Below the pieces are notes generated by a model. The model did no database searches, had not been told where the DNA came from, and was given only the letters and a program-made list of their open reading frames with translations. A stretch of DNA of 64,000 bases from assembly GCA_019636245.1 (NCBI GenBank), contig JAHBXX010000002.1:1-64000 (forward strand). Direction: 5' to 3'. How positions within the stretch are numbered: position 1 is the stretch's first letter; every line of letters begins with the position of its first letter. The translations under genes and the position numbers were made by a program. Source of the DNA: Planctomycetota bacterium (GTDB lineage Bacteria > Planctomycetota > UBA1135 > UBA2386). Positions 9,107 through 17,700 of the stretch are shown piece by piece.

Positions 9107-10653
9107 CGCCACCGCTCCGCGAGGACCTCCAGCCGCGTCGTGGCGGCCTCGACCTCGAGCCGCACCTCCAGCACGTCGAGCGCCGCCGCCACCCGTTCGA
9201 GCACGGCGAAGAAGCGCTGCGCCTCGCCGCGGTCCTCGCCTTCGTCGAGCATGCGCGCCAGTTCGAGCGCCGGCCGACTGGCCGCCAGCGCCGCGGCCAG
9301 CGCGCGACCGCGCAGCACGAACTGGTCGCCGCCGCGCCCGCCGGCCGGCGCCGCCTCGGCGGCGCACGCCGCCAGCGCCGCCGCCGTGGTGCTGGCGACG
9401 GCGAGGCGGCCGCCAGCGGCCCACACGGTCGGCGACAGCTGCCGGTCGGGCGGCGGCAGCCCCGGTCCGCGCCAGGGCGGCGCCTCGGCGATCAGGCCAT
9501 GGCCGAGTTCGTCGCGGCGGCGGCGCACGGCGAACGGCGCCTCGCCGCGCTGGGCGCGCTCGGCGTTGGCGATCGTGGCCAGCAGCTGCGCGGTGCGCAG
9601 GGCGAGGTCGACGGCGCGTTGGTCGCGAACCCCGGCCACGGCGGCGAACGCCGGCAGGGTGATCGGCCCGGCTTCGTCCGCGTCGGCCGCGGCCGCGGGC
9701 AGCGCCAGCAGCGTGATCGGCTCGTGCAGGCCGCCGAGCAGGTCGTCGACGAACGACGTGCGCGGGCCATCGAGCGCGTCGGCGATCGACAGGAACGCGG
9801 CCACGGCCTGCACGCCCTCGGGCGGCAGGAACGACGCGGGCTCGGCGAGCAGCCGGCGCAGGCTGCGGTCGAGGCGCAGCCCGGCGATCGCCGCCTCTGG
9901 CCAGGCCACCCCCGGTGGATCGCCGTCGGCGAGCAGCGCGCCGAACGCCGTCGACCGCAGGCTGGCGTCGGCGGTCGCGGTGACCTGCAGGCGGTCGCCG
10001 ACCGCCGTCAGGCCGACCTGCAGCCAGGCGGCCTGCGCCAGCGCATGGACCACCGGCGCGAACACGACCTGCGCCGCGCCCGTCGGCAGCGACCAGTTCC
10101 CGGCGAAGCGCTGGCGCAGCGCCGCGAGGTCGACCGCGCCGACGACGCCTGGGCTCGCGGCGGCCGCGGCCAGCGGCGATGCCGCCCAGCGCCCGCCCGC
10201 CGGCGCCGTGCACGTACCCCAGTGCAGTCTGCCGCCGTCGACGCGGCAGGGCACCGTCGGCAGGCGCGCGCGGCAGAAGGCGGCGGCCGCCGTCGCATCG
10301 GCCGGCTCGGTGACGACGAGCCACTGCCAGCCACCCCCGGGGCCCGGCACCCACGCGGCCACGGCACCGCCGGCCGCGAACTGATGCACCCAGTCGGTGG
10401 TCGCGCCGCCCAACGCCGCGCGCACCGCCGCCAGTCCGGCACCGATCTGGCCCACCACCTCGGGCGGCAGGCCCGGTGGCAGCGGTTCCAGCCACGCCCC
10501 CAGCGCCGCGACCGCGCTCGCCGGCGCCCGCGCGGCCGCCACGACCACCGCGGCATCGGGCACCGCGGCGAGCAGCGCGGGCCCGCCCTGCGCGGCCGCG
10601 CCCGGGGCCAGCAGGGTCGACACGGCCAGCAGCGGGCAGCAGTTCAGGACCAT
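9103..10653 (-). CDS. Secreted protein of unknown function, 516 aa
   Basis: The ATG at 10653 gives a signal peptide (CCPLLAVSTLLAPGAAA) followed by an alanine-rich protein without transmembrane segments. The sequence reads as alternating helices and strands (for example WQWLVVTEPADATAAAAF and GDRLQVTATADASL). It loosely recalls the planctomycete secreted proteins that compute over repeated 200-residue modules, but I cannot assign a family. It is the first gene of the operon with DUF1800 and DUF1501 and is joined to DUF1800 by an ATGA overlap, so it probably works with them outside the cytoplasm. A TATCCT hexamer ends 6 bases before the start codon and no Shine-Dalgarno sequence is visible. 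Confidence 0.75.
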   Translation of the reverse strand: MVLNCCPLLAVSTLLAPGAAAQGGPALLAAVPDAAVVVAAARAPASAVAALGAWLEPLPPGLPPEVVGQIGAGLAAVRAALGGATTDWVHQFAAGGAVAAWVPGPGGGWQWLVVTEPADATAAAAFCRARLPTVPCRVDGGRLHWGTCTAPAGGRWAASPLAAAAASPGVVGAVDLAALRQRFAGNWSLPTGAAQVVFAPVVHALAQAAWLQVGLTAVGDRLQVTATADASLRSTAFGALLADGDPPGVAWPEAAIAGLRLDRSLRRLLAEPASFLPPEGVQAVAAFLSIADALDGPRTSFVDDLLGGLHEPITLLALPAAAADADEAGPITLPAFAAVAGVRDQRAVDLALRTAQLLATIANAERAQRGEAPFAVRRRRDELGHGLIAEAPPWRGPGLPPPDRQLSPTVWAAGGRLAVASTTAAALAACAAEAAPAGGRGGDQFVLRGRALAAALAASRPALELARMLDEGEDRGEAQRFFAVLERVAAALDVLEVRLEVEAATTRLEVLAERWR

Positions 10654-10659
10654 GCGCGG

Positions 10660-10665
10660 AGGATA
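10660..10665 (-). promoter_or_regulatory. Putative -10 element (TATCCT), leaderless spacing
   Basis: On the minus strand TATCCT is followed by 6 bases and then the ATG of the three-gene DUF operon. The spacing matches that at kdsA and at the ECF sigma gene. No convincing -35 hexamer is visible 16-18 bases upstream. Confidence 0.45.
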
Positions 10666-10786
10666 ACCCTGGCGCCGGTGCGGCCGTCCAGACTCGGGAC
10701 CGACCCCGGGCGTCCGCCGACCCAACCTGCCGTTGCGGCGCGCCGACGGGCTACTATTCGCGGCACGGAACTCCCCCCGCCGCCGC

Positions 10787-11905
10787 ATGCGCCTCCGCGA
10801 CCTCCTGATCCTCGCCACCCTCGTCGCCGTGTTCGGCGGCGCCGGCCTGTGGTTCACGTCGCAGGAGAGCCTCGCCGTCGAACTGCCGCCCGGCGGCCCC
10901 GCCGCGGCGGGCGGCGAAGAGCGCCCGCCGGCCGGCTCGGCCCCCGCGACCGCAGTCAGCGGCGACCATGCGATCCCGTTGGCAGCCGACGCCGCGGCCA
11001 GGGCGCCGCGCCGCCAGGACACCGCCGGCTGGACGCACGGCATCGTGCGCGGCGACATCCAGCTCGCCGTGTCGGTGCTCGACCGCATCCAGACCATCTC
11101 GGTCGCCGTCGAGGAGGCACGCCGCGCGATCGCCGCCGATGGTTCGTTCCGCAACCCCTACCGCGCGATCGTGCCCGTGCGCCTCGGCGCCGGCACGCCG
11201 ACCTTCGAGATCCGCGACATCCCGTTCTCGGAGTTCCCCTACATCGTCTCGGTCCACGCGCCCGGCCTCAACGGCTCGCGGCGCACGGTCGTGATCGACG
11301 CCGACACGCCGCTGGTCGACGACGTGGTGCTGACCATCAGCCCCGGCTCGCCGTTCTCGCTGCTGCTGCGCGACCAGGACGCGCTGCCCTACACCGGCGT
11401 GCAGGTGCAGCTGGTGCCGACCGGCGAACCGCACGGCCGCCGCGGCGCCGTGGCCACCAGCGACAGCTTCGGCAGCGTCGTGTTCGAGGACGTGCTGGCC
11501 GGCGACTACCAGGTGCGGACGAGCGTCGGCGGCCAGCCGGTCGGCGAGATGCAGACGCTGACCGTGCAGCCCGGCCTCGGCAGCTTCCAGGGCTCGGCCG
11601 TGCGGGGACAGGGCCATACGCTGACGATCCCCCGTGGCGTGCCGCTCGTCGTCGACGTCGCCGACGCCGCCGGCTACGGCGTCGCCGAGGCGCTGGTGAA
11701 GGCGACCGCGACCGACCGCATCAAGCTGACCGAACTCGAAGCGACGACCGACTACGGCGGCAAGGCCCGGTTCCCGCACCTGACGCCCGGCGTCTGGCAG
11801 ATCGACGTCAGCAAGGACGGCTTCCAGCGCAGCCATCGCCTGGTCACGATCCAGGCCGGCCAGGAACCGCCCGCACAGCAGGTGCAGCTCGTCCGGCTGC
11901 GATGA
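10787..11905 (+). CDS. Membrane-anchored protein with carboxypeptidase-regulatory-like (Cna-B type) repeats
   Basis: The ATG at 10787 is preferred over one at 10733 because it places a single hydrophobic helix (LLILATLVAVFGGAGLWF) at residues 5-22. After a Pro/Ala-rich linker of about 90 residues, the protein shows repeated beta modules with phrases typical of carboxypeptidase-regulatory folds (FEDVLAGDYQV, FPHLTPGVWQIDVSKDGF). It is 372 residues long. It most likely sits on the outside of the inner membrane as a structural or adhesion protein. A TACTAT hexamer at 10752-10757 may be its -10 element. It is 54 bases upstream of the FabZ-like gene and may be co-transcribed with the glycosylation cluster. 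Confidence 0.75.
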   Translation: MRLRDLLILATLVAVFGGAGLWFTSQESLAVELPPGGPAAAGGEERPPAGSAPATAVSGDHAIPLAADAAARAPRRQDTAGWTHGIVRGDIQLAVSVLDRIQTISVAVEEARRAIAADGSFRNPYRAIVPVRLGAGTPTFEIRDIPFSEFPYIVSVHAPGLNGSRRTVVIDADTPLVDDVVLTISPGSPFSLLLRDQDALPYTGVQVQLVPTGEPHGRRGAVATSDSFGSVVFEDVLAGDYQVRTSVGGQPVGEMQTLTVQPGLGSFQGSAVRGQGHTLTIPRGVPLVVDVADAAGYGVAEALVKATATDRIKLTELEATTDYGGKARFPHLTPGVWQIDVSKDGFQRSHRLVTIQAGQEPPAQQVQLVRLR

Positions 11906-11959
11906 CGGCCGGCATTTGCTTCCGGCCCGCGACGGCAGCCGCTAGATTGCCCGCCCGCC

Positions 11960-12439
11960 ATGGGCCAACCCCTCGTCGACCTCGCCGCCCTCGACCTGAG
12001 TCGCGACGTGCTGTCCGAGGCGGAACTGCGCCAGATCCTGCCGCACCGGGGCCGCTTCCAGCTGCTGGACGGCGTCTGCCACTTCGACCCCGAGCGGCAA
12101 CTGGCGATCGGCTACAAGGACTGGCCGGCGGACGCCTGGTGGGCCGCCGACCATGTGCCCGGCCAGCCCCTGATGCCGGGCGTGCTGATGATCGAAGGCG
12201 CGGCGCAGATCGCCACGATCGTGATCAAGAAGACCGCCGACTGGAGCATCGATCGCTTCATCGGCCTCGCCGGGCTCAACGAGGTGCGTTTCCGCGGCAT
12301 GGTCGTGCCGCCGGCCCGCGTCTACTTCGTCGCCGGCGAACTCAAGCTGTCCGGGCGGCGGCTGGCGCGCATGCAGGCGCAGGCGTTCTGCAACGGCCAG
12401 ATGACGCTCGACCTCGAGCTGCTCGGCACGATGCTGTGA
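11960..12439 (+). CDS. FabZ-like hotdog-fold 3-hydroxyacyl-ACP dehydratase
   Basis: The 159-residue protein has the FabZ landmarks LPHRGRFQLLDGV (27-39) and HVPGQPLMPGVLMIEGAAQ (65-83). His65 and Glu79 stand 14 residues apart, as the catalytic pair does in FabZ/FabA. It should dehydrate a 3-hydroxyacyl thioester in fatty-acid or lipid synthesis. It is not next to fab genes but begins a run of glycosyltransferase genes, so it may be a specialised paralogue supplying an acyl group for a lipid carrier or lipopolysaccharide; that is inference. A TAGATT hexamer at 11943-11948 ends 11 bases before the ATG. Confidence 0.8.
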   Translation: MGQPLVDLAALDLSRDVLSEAELRQILPHRGRFQLLDGVCHFDPERQLAIGYKDWPADAWWAADHVPGQPLMPGVLMIEGAAQIATIVIKKTADWSIDRFIGLAGLNEVRFRGMVVPPARVYFVAGELKLSGRRLARMQAQAFCNGQMTLDLELLGTML

Positions 12440-12458
12440 ACGGAGGCGGCGCCACCGC

Positions 12459-14384
12459 GTGACTGCGCCACCGCCGCTGCCGCGCTGGTTCTGGCTGTTG
12501 CCGCTCGGCGCCGCGCTCGCCTGGTGGCCGATCGACCCCTGGTGGAAGAGCGACGACTACCTGGCGCTGCACTACGCCCAGCATCTCGGCCGCGCGCTCG
12601 CCGACTTCGTCGGCCCGCAGTACGGCGCCACCGACGTCTGGTGGTTCTACCGGCCGCTGGTCACGCTGAGCTTCTGGTTCGACCAGCTCGCCTTCGGCCC
12701 ATCGCCGATGTGGTCGCACGCCAGCAACGTGCTCGCGCACGCCGCCAGCGCGCTGTGGGTCGGCCTGCTGTGGCGGCGCTTCCTGCCGGACGGCCGGGCG
12801 TTCGCGGCGGCGCTGCTGTGGGCGCTGCTGCCCGGCCACCAGGCCGCGATCCTGTGGGCGGTCGGCCGCGTCGACAGCCACACGGCGGTCTGGTGCTTCG
12901 CCACGCTCTGGTTGACCCTGCGCCGCGAAGAACGCCGCGCCGTCGGCCTGCCGGCGCCGAGGTGGCCGCTGTGGCTCGCCTTCGCCGGCGCGCTGGCCAG
13001 CAAGGAACTGGCGTGGGTCGTGCCGCCGCTCGCCGCCGCGCTGGTGGCCTTGCGCGGCGACGGCCCGATCGGCGCCCGGCTGCGCCACGGGGCCCGCGCG
13101 TCGGCCCCGCTCTGGTTCCTGCTGGCGGCCTGTTTCGGGCTCCGCCTGCTGGTGCTCGGCCGCCTGGTCGGCGGCTACGGCGAGATGCAGTTCGCCTGGC
13201 TGCCGATGGCGACCGGCCTCGGCCGCACGCTGCTGCACACGCTGGTGCCGCTCGGTTGGAGCGGCGGCGACGCGCTCGCCGACGCGACGGGCGTGGCGGC
13301 GCCCGTGTGGACGGTCGTCGCGGCGCTGCCGCCGCTGGCCGCCCTGCTGCTGGCGCTGCGGCGACCGGCGTGGCTGGCCGCGCCGCTGCTGTTCGTGGTC
13401 GCCTGCGCGCCGATGGCGACCTTCCTCGCCGGTGCGCACAACGTGCACAACCTGCGCTACTGGTACCTGCCGACCGCGGCGCTGGTCGGCCTGCTGGCCG
13501 CGCCCGGCCGCCTCGCCGCCGGGCTCGTGCTGCTGACCTGGCTCTGGCCGCTGGCGCACGTGCGCGCCGAGGTGGTCGCCGCCGATCGTGAGTCGCGCCG
13601 GCTGCACCACGCCCTGCAGCGCGCGGCGGATGCCGCGCCATCGGGCCCGCTGTTCGTGGCCGGACTGCCGCACGCCAACGCCCGCGGCACCAGCCTGCAG
13701 TTCCACTTCGGCGTCGACCGCGTGCTGCAGCCGCCGTTCCGCGAGCCCGGCGTCGCGCTGTTCGCGCTGCGGCCGATCGTCGACGCGCCGGGCATCTTCC
13801 GGCTCGACCCGCCCGGCGCCGTGCCGACGCGCCTGCCGCTCGGGACGACCTGCCGGCGCACGGGCGAGGGGTTCGAACCGGTGCCGCACGACGCGCCGCT
13901 GCCGGACCTGGAGCTGTCCGGCGACGTCGGCGGCGTCGTCGACCTCACCACGCCGCGGCTGCTCGGCCTGCAGGACGGATCGCGTCCAATCCGCCTCGCG
14001 ACCGGCGCCACCCGCCCCGAAGCGCACCGGCTCACGATCTTCACCGCCACCGGCTACTTCTGCTGCCTGTTCCCCGACCACGGCGAAGCGGGGACGGCGC
14101 ACGGCACGATCGACCTGCGGCGGTTCTTCGTCGGCCACCCCGATCCGCCGGCGCCGCAGCAGGTGCCGCCCGCGGTCTACGGTCCGGGCGGCAGCTACGT
14201 GATGCGCGGCCTCGAGGTGCCGACCACGCACGATCTCGTGCCGGAGTTCCCGGTGCTGGTCGAGGCCGGCCGCATCGATGCCAACGGCTTCACGGCGACC
14301 CACCGCGCGCGGCGGTTGCTGACCTTCCGCTTCGACCGGGGCTATGCGCGCTGGGTCCGCCGCGCGCTCGGGCTCGAGAGGTAG
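12459..14384 (+). CDS. GT-C fold membrane glycosyltransferase-like protein, 641 aa
   Basis: The GTG at 12459 has GGAGG 12 bases upstream. The first 400 residues contain about ten hydrophobic helices. The first extracytoplasmic loop carries a DD pair (KSDDY, 31-35), the position of the metal- or carrier-binding acidic residues in GT-C enzymes, followed by WFYRPLV and a SHASNVLAH stretch reminiscent of TMTC/PMT-type proteins. The C-terminal 230 residues are soluble, probably periplasmic, and beta-rich. It likely transfers a sugar from a polyprenyl-phosphate donor to a protein or glycan outside the membrane. It lies 19 bases after the FabZ-like gene and upstream of a second GT-C gene. Substrate and acceptor cannot be told from the sequence. 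Confidence 0.75.
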   Translation: MTAPPPLPRWFWLLPLGAALAWWPIDPWWKSDDYLALHYAQHLGRALADFVGPQYGATDVWWFYRPLVTLSFWFDQLAFGPSPMWSHASNVLAHAASALWVGLLWRRFLPDGRAFAAALLWALLPGHQAAILWAVGRVDSHTAVWCFATLWLTLRREERRAVGLPAPRWPLWLAFAGALASKELAWVVPPLAAALVALRGDGPIGARLRHGARASAPLWFLLAACFGLRLLVLGRLVGGYGEMQFAWLPMATGLGRTLLHTLVPLGWSGGDALADATGVAAPVWTVVAALPPLAALLLALRRPAWLAAPLLFVVACAPMATFLAGAHNVHNLRYWYLPTAALVGLLAAPGRLAAGLVLLTWLWPLAHVRAEVVAADRESRRLHHALQRAADAAPSGPLFVAGLPHANARGTSLQFHFGVDRVLQPPFREPGVALFALRPIVDAPGIFRLDPPGAVPTRLPLGTTCRRTGEGFEPVPHDAPLPDLELSGDVGGVVDLTTPRLLGLQDGSRPIRLATGATRPEAHRLTIFTATGYFCCLFPDHGEAGTAHGTIDLRRFFVGHPDPPAPQQVPPAVYGPGGSYVMRGLEVPTTHDLVPEFPVLVEAGRIDANGFTATHRARRLLTFRFDRGYARWVRRALGLER

Positions 14385-14427
14385 CTGGCAAAACCGCGAC
14401 CGCGTGCGACGATCGCGCCGAGGTCCG

Positions 14428-16089
14428 ATGCCCGTCACGCCGCCCGCACCGCAGTCCCCGGACCCGACGCTGGCCGCGCGGCGCGACACCCGCTGGCTGC
14501 TGCTCGGCCTGCTGGCGCTCGGCCTCGCCCTGCGCCTGCCGCTGATGGGCCGCAGCGTCTGGTTCGACGAGGCGTGCATGTCCGACCAGCGCCTGGGCAC
14601 CTGGGCGCAGCTGCTGGCCACGCTCTACGTCGACATCCACCCGCCGCTCTACGTGACGTTCATGCACGGCTGGAACGCGCTGTTCGGCGACAGCGAATGG
14701 TCGATGCGCACGCCGCCCCTCCTGTGCGGGCTGGCGTCGATCCCGGCGCTGTTCTGGACCGGCCGCCGGCTCGTCGGCCGGCGGGCCGCCCTGTGGGCCG
14801 CCACGTTGCTGACGCTGTCGCCGGCGCACGTCTGGTACTCGGCCGAGGCGCGGCTCTACGCGCCGATGCTGTTGTCCACGCTGCTCGCCGTCGGCGCCGT
14901 CGACCGCCTCGGCGATCCCATGCACGCCCGGCGCGCCTGGCTGTGGTGGCTGCACGCGGCCAACCTCGCGGCGATGCTGGCCCTGCACTACTACCTCGCC
15001 GTGCACGTCGTGCTGCTGGCCGTGCTGCCGCCGCTGTGGCGCGGCTTCTCGGCCGACACGCGCCGGCTCCTGGTCTGGCACGGCGTCGGCGTCCTGCTGC
15101 TCGGCGCGTTCGTACTGGCCAAGCGCGCGCTCGGCGAGTTCGAGACCGCGCAGGACTACCTGCGGGCGATGACGGGGCGCGAACTCTACGTGCTGCTCGT
15201 CGACTGGTGCTGGACGGGCAACACGCTGCCGGCCGCCGGCACGATGCTCGACGACGTCGCCCAGGAGACCAGCGAGCTGCTCGGCCTGCTGCTGATGGCG
15301 GCCGGCGCCGTCGGCATCTGGCGCGGCCGGCGCCATCGGCCGAACGGCTTCCTGGTGCCGATCGCCATGCTGGCGATCCCGCTGTTCCTGCTCGCCACCG
15401 CCGCGGCCGGCCTCGGCCGCACCTACACCGAGCGCAGCACCCTGCCGACGCTGCCGTTCGTGCTGCTGCTGGCGGGCAAGGGCCTCACGGCCATGCCGCT
15501 GGTGGCCGGACGCTGGCTCGGCCTCGCCGCGCTCGGCTTCGCCACGGCCTCGCTGGTGGCCCTGTTCCGCTACCACGAGGAGCGCTGGACGGTCTACAAG
15601 CCGAACCCCGACTGGCGGGCCGCGGCGGCGTACCTCGGCGCGGAGGTCGACGGCGGCGCGGCCGGCCGGCCGGTGTTCACGCCGACGCCGAACCCGCGGC
15701 CGCTGTCGTACTACGACCGCCGCATCCAGGACGAGAAGAACCTGACGCCGCCCGCGACCCCGGCGCAGATCGGCGACCGGGTGCGCCGGCGGCTCGGCGA
15801 CTGGCTCGGCGACCAGGCCGAGCGCGTGTTCCGCGACTTCGCCGACGGCAACGCGGCGCTGCTGCGCGCCGCCGCGCTGCGCGTCTACCGGACCGCCGCC
15901 GACCCCGCCGCGCTGCGGCTCGACGAGCGCATGCGCGACGACGTCTGCTACCTGGTGCGCGACCACTGGCACCCGCATCCCGCGATCGACGGCTCGCTGG
16001 AGGCGCTGGTGCAGCACCCCCGCGTCGAGGTGATCGAACGGCGCGCCTTCCCCGGCATCACCGTGCACAAGGTCAGGATCCGGCCGTGA
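14428..16089 (+). CDS. GT39/ArnT-type (PMT_2) membrane glycosyltransferase
   Basis: The 553-residue product begins at ATG 14428 with GAGG 7 bases upstream. After the first helix comes WFDEA (45-49), the acidic loop-1 motif of dolichyl/undecaprenyl-phosphate sugar transferases. Then follow DIHPPLYVTFMHGW (69-82) and LSPAHVWYSAEARLYA, which are typical of the PMT_2 family. About eleven hydrophobic helices occupy residues 23-385 and a periplasmic domain follows. It should move a sugar from a polyprenyl carrier onto a protein, lipid or glycan at the outer face of the inner membrane. It overlaps the downstream GT2 gene by GTGA, and that enzyme may charge the carrier it uses. Confidence 0.85.
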   Translation: MPVTPPAPQSPDPTLAARRDTRWLLLGLLALGLALRLPLMGRSVWFDEACMSDQRLGTWAQLLATLYVDIHPPLYVTFMHGWNALFGDSEWSMRTPPLLCGLASIPALFWTGRRLVGRRAALWAATLLTLSPAHVWYSAEARLYAPMLLSTLLAVGAVDRLGDPMHARRAWLWWLHAANLAAMLALHYYLAVHVVLLAVLPPLWRGFSADTRRLLVWHGVGVLLLGAFVLAKRALGEFETAQDYLRAMTGRELYVLLVDWCWTGNTLPAAGTMLDDVAQETSELLGLLLMAAGAVGIWRGRRHRPNGFLVPIAMLAIPLFLLATAAAGLGRTYTERSTLPTLPFVLLLAGKGLTAMPLVAGRWLGLAALGFATASLVALFRYHEERWTVYKPNPDWRAAAAYLGAEVDGGAAGRPVFTPTPNPRPLSYYDRRIQDEKNLTPPATPAQIGDRVRRRLGDWLGDQAERVFRDFADGNAALLRAAALRVYRTAADPAALRLDERMRDDVCYLVRDHWHPHPAIDGSLEALVQHPRVEVIERRAFPGITVHKVRIRP

Positions 16090-16877
16090 GCGACGGCGCG
16101 GCTCCGTCGCCGTACGACGTCTCCGTGGTGGTGGCGTGCTACCGCGAGGCGAGCCACCTGCGCGACTCCGTGGCCCAGCTCGCGGCCACGCTGGCGGCGA
16201 CCGGCCGCGCCCACGAGCTGGTCTTCGTCGAGGACGCCAGCGACGACGGCACCCCGGCGATCGTCGCCGACCTCGTCGCCGCGGCGCCGCACCGCCGCGC
16301 CGTCTACCATGCGCGCAACGTCGGCCGCGGCGGCTCCGTCGCCGAGGGCTTCCGGCTCGCGACCGGCCGCATCGTCGGCTTCCTCGACATCGACCTGGAA
16401 GTGCACTGCCGGCACCTGCCCGAACTGCTGGCCGCGATCGACGCCGGCGCCGACGGCGCCACGGCGCTGCGCCACTACGACCTGGACTGGCGACCGCGCA
16501 GCCTGTGGCGCGTGCTGCTGAGCCGCGGCTACCGCTGGCTGTTCGGCCGCCTGTTCGACGTGCCGTTCCGCGACCCGGAGGCCGGCTTCAAGTTCTTCGT
16601 GCGCGATCGCATCCTGCCGGTGGTCGCCGAGACGCGCGACCGCGGCTGGTTCTGGGACTCGGAGATCCTGGTGCTGGCCCACCGCGCCGGCCTGCGCATC
16701 GCCGAGGTGCCGTGCCGCTTCGAACGGCGGCATGACAAGGCGTCGACGGTGCGGCCGCTGCGCGACGTCTGGCGCTACCTGGTCGCGATCCGAGCCTTCC
16801 GCGCCCGCCTGCGCGGCGCCGTCAGCCCAGGTGCTGGCGGATCAGCAGCTGCAGCCGGCGACGCGCATCGGCGCTGA
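16086..16877 (+). CDS. GT2 glycosyltransferase, polyprenyl-phosphate sugar synthase type
   Basis: The GTG at 16086 overlaps the GT39 stop codon (GTGA). The 263-residue GT-A fold protein has VVVACYREA at the N-terminus, VEDASDDGT (48-56), NVGRGGSV (78-85) and the DxD motif DID (101-103). The phrases DPEAGFKFF and WFWDSEIL are typical of dolichol/undecaprenyl-phosphate mannosyl or glucosyl synthases. It would load a sugar onto a polyprenyl phosphate in the cytoplasm for the neighbouring GT-C enzymes. The last 18 codons overlap the convergent mtnP gene by 56 bases. The true C-terminus is uncertain only in the sense that this tail is low in complexity. Confidence 0.85.
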   Translation: MSDGAAPSPYDVSVVVACYREASHLRDSVAQLAATLAATGRAHELVFVEDASDDGTPAIVADLVAAAPHRRAVYHARNVGRGGSVAEGFRLATGRIVGFLDIDLEVHCRHLPELLAAIDAGADGATALRHYDLDWRPRSLWRVLLSRGYRWLFGRLFDVPFRDPEAGFKFFVRDRILPVVAETRDRGWFWDSEILVLAHRAGLRIAEVPCRFERRHDKASTVRPLRDVWRYLVAIRAFRARLRGAVSPGAGGSAAAAGDAHRR

Positions 16878-17700
16878 TCGCCTGCGGCTGGGTGATGATG
16901 GCGTGCTGCATGCTGCCGCTGGCGTCGATCGGCTCGCCCTCGGCGATGCCGCGCGCGAGCTCGACGACGACGTTGCGGGCCAGATCGGCATTCTGCCGCA
17001 GCACCGCCAGCACCGCGGCGACGTCGACGTCCGCCTCGCTCTCGTGCCAGCAGTCGTAGTCGGTGACCAGGGCGATGGTCGCGTAGGCGATCTCGGCCTC
17101 GCGGGCGAGCTTCGCCTCCTGCAGGTTCGTCATGCCGATCACGTCGACGCTCCAGCTGCGGTAGAGCCGCGACTCGGCGCGGGTGCTGAACAGCGGCCCT
17201 TCCATGCACAGGTAGGTGCCGCGGTCGTGCGCGACGGCGCCGGCCCGACGGGCGGCGGCCAGGGCCCGCTGGCGCAGGGGCTCCCAGATCGGGTCGGCGA
17301 AGTGCGCGTGCGCGACGCAGCCGTCGCCGAAGAAGGTCGACTCGTGCGTGCGGCCGCGCGTGCGGTCGATGAACTGGTCGACCAGCACCAGATGGCCGGG
17401 GCGCACGTCCTCGCGCATGCTGCCGACCGCGGAGATGCCGACGACGCACTGCATGCCGAGCTGCTTCATCGCATGCAGGTTGGCGCGGTAGGGCAGCTCG
17501 TGCGGCGCGAGCCGGTGGCCGCGGCCGTGCCGGGGCAGGAAGGCCATGCGCACCCCGAACATCGTGCCGGTGACCAGTTCGTCGCTCGGCGGCCCGAACG
17601 GCGTCTCGATGGCCACCTGCTGCCGGTCCTCGAGGCCGGACAGGTCGTAGATGCCGGATCCGCCGATCACGCCCAACGTGCGCTCGCCTGTGCTGGTCAT
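16822..17700 (-). CDS. mtnP: S-methyl-5'-thioadenosine phosphorylase
   Basis: It splits 5'-methylthioadenosine with phosphate into adenine and methylthioribose-1-phosphate, the first step of methionine salvage. The 292-residue product shows GVIGGSGIYDL at the N-terminus, LPRHGRGH near residue 55 (phosphate binding), CMEGPLFSTRAES near 175 and DVIGMTNLQEAKLAREAEI near 195. The TDYDCW motif near residue 220 carries the Asp that favours 6-aminopurines over inosine or guanosine. The ATG at 17700 overlaps the truD stop (ATGA), so it is the third gene of an rluA-like/truD/mtnP operon. The 3' end overlaps the convergent GT2 gene. Confidence 0.93.
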   Translation of the reverse strand: MTSTGERTLGVIGGSGIYDLSGLEDRQQVAIETPFGPPSDELVTGTMFGVRMAFLPRHGRGHRLAPHELPYRANLHAMKQLGMQCVVGISAVGSMREDVRPGHLVLVDQFIDRTRGRTHESTFFGDGCVAHAHFADPIWEPLRQRALAAARRAGAVAHDRGTYLCMEGPLFSTRAESRLYRSWSVDVIGMTNLQEAKLAREAEIAYATIALVTDYDCWHESEADVDVAAVLAVLRQNADLARNVVVELARGIAEGEPIDASGSMQHAIITQPQAISADARRRLQLLIRQHLG

